DNA from: Pseudomonas cichorii
GTDB taxonomy: Bacteria; Pseudomonadota; Gammaproteobacteria; Pseudomonadales; Pseudomonadaceae
Assembly (NCBI RefSeq): GCF_015471405.1
Contig: NZ_BLVZ01000002.1
Location: 397,039 to 461,038 of the forward strand
Length of the DNA: 64,000 nucleotides
Direction of reading: 5' to 3'
The notes below the pieces were generated by a model, which saw only the letters and a program-made list of their open reading frames with translations, was not told where the DNA came from and ran no database searches. Of this stretch, positions 59,476-64,000 are shown piece by piece. Positions within the stretch are counted from its first letter, which is position 1; every line of letters starts with the position of its first letter. The position numbers and the translations under genes are program-made.

Positions 59476-61668
59476 GAGCGCGGATTTTTCGCGCTCGGCA
59501 TCACCGAGCAACAGGCACTTGTGCTGGCCCCTGCCCTGCCCCTGGAACCGCCGCCAGCCGAAACCGCAGATGACGCGCGGGATGATCAGGAAGACCTGCT
59601 GACCATCACCCGTTTTTTCAAAGCCAGTTACGGTGTCAGTTACATCCAGGGGGCGGCCAACGCTCTGGATTCGCTCAAGGTGTTCATCGAGAAAACCGGC
59701 CTGAACAGTGATGCCGTCGAAGCCGTGCTGGCTGTACACAACCATGCCCCCTATGAATCCCCCAACGTCCTGCCGGCAGGACACAGCGCCATCGAACCTC
59801 AGGCGAGCGCTGTCAAATACGGGGCCTGCTATGTCAATGGTCCGTCTGATCAGGCACCGCTGGGTTTGAGCAGAGACGACAAGGGCAATGCACGACTGAT
59901 CAACACCAGCGTGGACCGCTTCGACCGCCTGCAACGCATGATCCGCCTGCAACGCTGGATGGATATTCCCTTTGCCAAACTGGATACGCTGATCATGGCC
60001 GTCATTCGCTCGGAAGGCGAAGCCAACACCGGCCAGGTATTGACTCTGAATACCTTGAGAACACTGGGTACCTATCGCTACCTGAGCAAGCACTACTCCA
60101 TCGAGCCCGAGGAGTTCGCCGGTTTATTCCATCAATTGAGCGCCTATGCCAGCAACCGGCACTTGCCAATGTACGATCAGGCCTTTAACTACCCTGTCGT
60201 GTTCGACACCCCATTGGTACTGGATGGCAAGGACGTCTGGCTGACCAGTGGTGACAGCCTCAGCAACAAGACACTCGCCCAGATCTGCATGGCGCTGGGC
60301 CTGGAATACACCCGCGAAAGTCTGTGGCCCATTCTGGTCGACACCCGCAACGCCTATGCTGACGCGGACAAGCCGTTCAAACGTACCTTGTCCATGTTGT
60401 CCTCGATGTATCGCCAGACCCGGATCGCTTCGATGCTTGATATTCCAGCCCCGTCCAGCCGCGCGCTGGTCGATCTGCTGGGTGGCGAGTCTTACCGCAA
60501 TCAGATAGTAAAAGGCGTGCTCAAGGCTCCCGAAACATTGAGCGACGACACCACTCCCGACATCCTCGACATCCTCATGCAATTGGAGTGGGCCGTGAGC
60601 TGGCTCAACGAAACCGGACGCGACGTGTGGACGCTCCGTCGCCAGCTGGGAATCGACCCGTCAGAATCCACACTCCCTCAATCGCTGCTCGACCAACTGG
60701 ATCAACTGGGCAAGGACGCCAGTGCAACCGCACTTGCCGAGGAGCAGTTGACCCCTTTGAACCTGCCGATCAAGGATGACGGCGGCACAGCCATCGACTG
60801 GTGGGGAACCGTGCTTTCTCCTCTCGTCGAATCCCATGGGCTGGTCAAGGCCCTGCCATTGGTGCTGGATGACAACGCTTCGGCTGCCATCGACAAACTG
60901 CTCGTTGTCCAGATCGAACCACTGAAACTGGGCGCTGAGGCCAAAGAAGCGGCCAGGACCAGCCTGGGCGAATTCGTGTTCAAAGGCTACGTGGTTCAGC
61001 ACCGCCTGGTGGAAGGCTTGCTGCAGTCCAACGCTGGCTTGCCGCTGGATCGATGCGAAACCGTCATGCGCTGGGCGGGCACCAGTGCTGACGCTTTTCT
61101 GGGCAAGGTGCTGGATGCATCGGCGCCTGCAAGCTTCAGCCTGCCATTGGCCGCCAGAAGCCAAGAGGTGATCGACAGCCTGATGACCCTGCTGCGCTAC
61201 GCCGAGGTCAATCAGGAACTGGGCCTAAGTGCCCAGGCACTGCGCACTTTTCTGGTCCATCCACAATGGCTGCATGCCAGTTTCGCCGCCCCGCTACCTC
61301 TGTCACTGGCAAGCTTTCATGTTCTGGACCGCTACCGGAACTGGCGTGACAGCTCCGGACATCCGGAAGCAGCCTTGCTCAGCTACTTCGTTCTGGCGAA
61401 CACCGACGCCACAGCCAGTCAGTGGGCGGCGCGTCTGGCCTCGCTCATGGATTGGAGCTCGACGGAAATAGGAGCTGCAAGCGAACTCCTGGCAAATCGC
61501 ATCGGCAAATCCATGCACCAGATTGATTGGCTGAGACGCATGCACGGTATCTGCACTCTGACTGGCCTCGGTACCGCCCAGCTACTGGCTGCGACGGCCT
61601 TGACCAGCGACAGCACCACCGACGAATGGAAAAAGGTCGGCGACGCCGTCATGGGAGCCAGCCGCTGA
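59476..61668 (+). pseudogene. tcaA-like Tc toxin gene, 3' part
   Basis: Continuation of the interrupted gene at 20744-21599. The frame resumes at GAGC (59476-59479): ...SGFSPE joins RGFFALGITEQQALV. Removing the prophage and one GAGC gives a 3045-bp gene, a multiple of three (1014 residues; Photorhabdus TcaA is of similar size). The visible part includes DLLTITRFFKASYGVSYI and repeated helical segments of the Tc pore shell. GTG 59521 could in principle start a truncated protein, but no ribosome site supports it. Confidence 0.88.
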
Positions 61669-61714
61669 CCCTTGAATGAACGGACTTACATCAACTGCCA
61701 TGGAGGCTCCAAAT

Positions 61715-63298
61715 ATGTCTCGCTCCATTGATAGCCAGCTCAACGAATCCTTTCGGGATGCACTGGTCGCTTATTACCTGGGTGAGGTGGTTCCCAATTC
61801 CCCTTTACTGAGGAGTCTTGGTCTGGACCAACGCCTGAAAACTGCCAACGATCTGTATGAGTTTTTTCTGATCGACAATCAGGTCATCAATGAAGTCGAA
61901 ACCAGTTATGTGGCCTCTGCCATTGGCAGTATTCAGCAGTTCATCAACGGAGCATTGATGGGCATGGAGCCGGGTTATGACTTGCTGCGACCCACCGAAG
62001 CAAACTTCGTCGAATGGCGCGAGCGCAGCAGCCAGTACCCGATCTGGGCCGCCAACATGCAATTGGCGCTCTACCCGGAAACCTTCATTTCCCCGGCCTT
62101 GCGGTTGAAGAAATCCGGTTACTTTGAAAATCTGGAAAACGATATCAACCAGAACAAGATCAGTATCGATACGACACAGGAAGCCGTGAAATCCTACCTC
62201 GCCAGTTTCGAGGAAGTGGCAAACCTGACGGTGATCAATGGCTATATCGACACTGAGCGCTTTGCAGAGGGCAAGTATTACTTCATTGGCCGGTCTCGTG
62301 CCGAGAATATCTATTACTGGCGCATGGTCGATATGAACGAGCGCGCCTACAAGGAAGGCACTGAAGGCCCGAAATATGACTACCCGACACCCGGCGCCTG
62401 GTCGGACTGGAAGCGGGCAGAGATCGGGGTCAATGCCAATACGATTGAGCGCACCCTTCGCCCGGTATTCTTCAATAACCGGCTGTTTGTGACCTGGGTG
62501 GATATGATTCCTGTGTCGGAAGAGATTGAAGTCACACTGCCAACAGAAAGTATCAAACCCGGTACAGATGGCAGCATTCCCATTATTCCGCCCCCCCCAC
62601 CGACATCCAACCCCAAGGTGCGCCTGCTCTTCAATATCTCGTACAAGAAATATGATGACTCCTGGAGCGCACCACTGATTTACATGGACATCACGTCACT
62701 CAAAACTTTTACCCGGGCAGGCAAGACGGTCAACCTTGAAAACGATCTGAACAGCATTGCCGTGTTTGATCTTTCGGCTTCACCGGAATCCCTGTTTATC
62801 GCCATCTATGCCGGTGAACATCTGGTCAGTGGCGATACGGATGGATCCACTTCAGATTATGCATTGCTGGAAACCGCGTTTGTTGACAAGAACTTCAACA
62901 AGGAAAGATCGTTCCCCAAAGATGGTTACGTGGAAGAAAATTACAATGGAGCAGATGCAGAGCCTAATGAAAGCCGCATTCGTAAAACCTGCTGGGCGCT
63001 GGCACTCAAAAACAAAGGAAATTTTCAGTTCACATGGAGTGTTCACATTGGTTTAAAACCCATTATTACCAAACCAGCACTTCCTGGGTCTGCCGACTGG
63101 GACTACAACGGTTGGCAGTCCCGGATACGGGCGATGGAAGATCCGGCTATACAACAGCCTACCCTTGACCATGCCAGCTCTACGATACGCTTAACATCCG
63201 ATATCAATGCCGACATCATCCCGGAAAGCGGTGATAATGCTCCTGAACCGATGACCATTGATATAACTTTTCACTTCAGAGGCGCCCCCCCACACTAA
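61715..63298 (+). pseudogene. tcaB-like Tc toxin gene, 5' part (frameshifted)
   Basis: A 527-residue frame, directly after tcaA. LNESFRDALVAYYLGEVVPNSPLLRSLGLD and QQFINGALMGMEPGYDLL are TcaB/TcdA C-terminal features; the middle (YWRMVDMNERAYKEG...GAWSDWKRAEI) belongs to the neuraminidase-like and channel region. ATG 61715 follows GGAGG by 8 bases. The frame stops at 63296-63298 after a run of seven C (63285-63291); TcaB is normally about 1190 residues, so this is an early stop by frameshift. Confidence 0.82.
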
Positions 63299-64000
63299 CT
63301 TGCATTTAATAGTAGGCAAAAAAGAAGGCATTTACAACAAACTACTGCCAGGCTCACTCATTACCTTTCTGCCTACAGAGGCAGTACCTAATTTTTTATC
63401 CGTTCAGTTTTCCGCTTATATAAGCCATGACATCCGTCTACCTATAGAACTAATCGACTTCATAAGAAACCCAAACCACCTACCCTATGTATTCGGTATA
63501 GATTCAAGAACGATCGACGCTACAGACGGCTATATAAACCATTACCTTACCCGACTAGTCAGGCATGAGACCCTTTATGACATAGACGATATCAAGGCAG
63601 GGCTTGTCATGATGGAGCTACTAATACCCTTCCAATGCAACGTCACCATTGAAGCGTCTAATACAAACCCTGAAATTACTCTCCATCAGTACATGAGCCA
63701 CCCTCAAAACATGGCACTGCCTTATGGCCCTCAAAAAATCATCACTAAAACGCAAGACCACGAAAATCTGTTCACACCCACTCCCCAATCCATAACAATC
63801 CCCTTTAATAAAGCAACATTACTGCCAACATTACCCGCCACTTTTATGGAGGGTTCAAAAAAATTCTACATTACCCACGGCGTCGGGATTAACACTAAAA
63901 AAGACCAGGAATGGATTGGCTCCGCCATCAAATCCACCGAAATAGAACTCACCTGGGAATCCGAAGGCGGCGTCGACCCTATCGCCCCCAAAATCAACAA
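63291..64000 (+). pseudogene. tcaB-like Tc toxin gene, continuation in shifted frame
   Basis: From the C-run onward a frame one base later is open to the window edge (about 236 codons): HTNLHLIVGKKEGIYNK..., with LPGSLITFLPTEAVPNFLSVQF and FYITHGVGINTKK. It is of Tc-like composition, with no stop. One C less in the run (six in place of seven) would join both parts as one frame. The gene continues beyond the window. Confidence 0.75.

Noticed and set aside
1..64000. tRNA, rRNA or CRISPR arrays
   Set aside because: No cloverleaf-like, rRNA-like or regularly spaced repeat sequence was seen on reading.

Overview
The window is chromosomal DNA from a Pseudomonas species, probably of the fluorescens/syringae lineage. 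The evidence is the xenogeneic silencer gene mvaT next to purU and sbcB, a pyruvate kinase, a class I fumarase, a DUF3077 gene and Pseudomonas-style REP palindromes. A complete-looking Mu-like transposable prophage of about 37.9 kb sits inside a Tc (toxin complex) gene.

Host left arm (1-20.7 kb): the end of a Pit phosphate transporter, a HerA/YjgR-type ATPase, a glycosyltransferase/deacetylase pair, purU, mvaT and sbcB. A tightly coupled six-gene RDD-SpoIIM-DUF4129-DUF4350-MoxR-DUF58 operon follows, then a PilZ protein, a TPR lipoprotein, pyruvate kinase, a ferredoxin reductase, class I fumarase and a DUF3077 gene with a strongly folded leader.

Tc locus (20.7-21.6 kb and 59.5-64 kb): the two parts of a tcaA-like gene flank the prophage. 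Joining them at a 4-bp GAGC repeat restores one frame of about 1014 codons. Downstream lies a tcaB-like gene whose frame breaks at a run of seven C and stays open in another frame to the window edge. Both Tc A-component genes are therefore broken as read.

Prophage (21600-59475): the early block (30.4-21.7 kb, leftward) encodes DNA-binding regulators, MuA- and MuB-like transposition proteins, DUF3164, DUF2786, GemA and a Mor-type activator. A switch region near 30.4-31.5 kb has a Cro-like protein of the BcepMu gp16 type and a HTH repressor. Two AT-rich accessory genes follow. The rightward late block runs lysis (lysin, holin, Rz/Rz1), packaging (gp27/28/29/30-like), virion morphogenesis, protease/scaffold, lambda D/E-like head proteins, a contractile tail, baseplate, tail fibre, and a com-DNA adenine methylase pair at the right end. 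A shared CTTTAAA-N5-TTAAAAG element precedes three late operons.

Most notable for follow-up: the com-methylase module with a GATC-containing hairpin and a 15-bp palindrome shared with the early control region; twin 17-bp palindromes read in two different frames inside one early gene; the two Tc lesions; and a DGR-like lectin tip on the tail fibre with no reverse transcriptase in sight.
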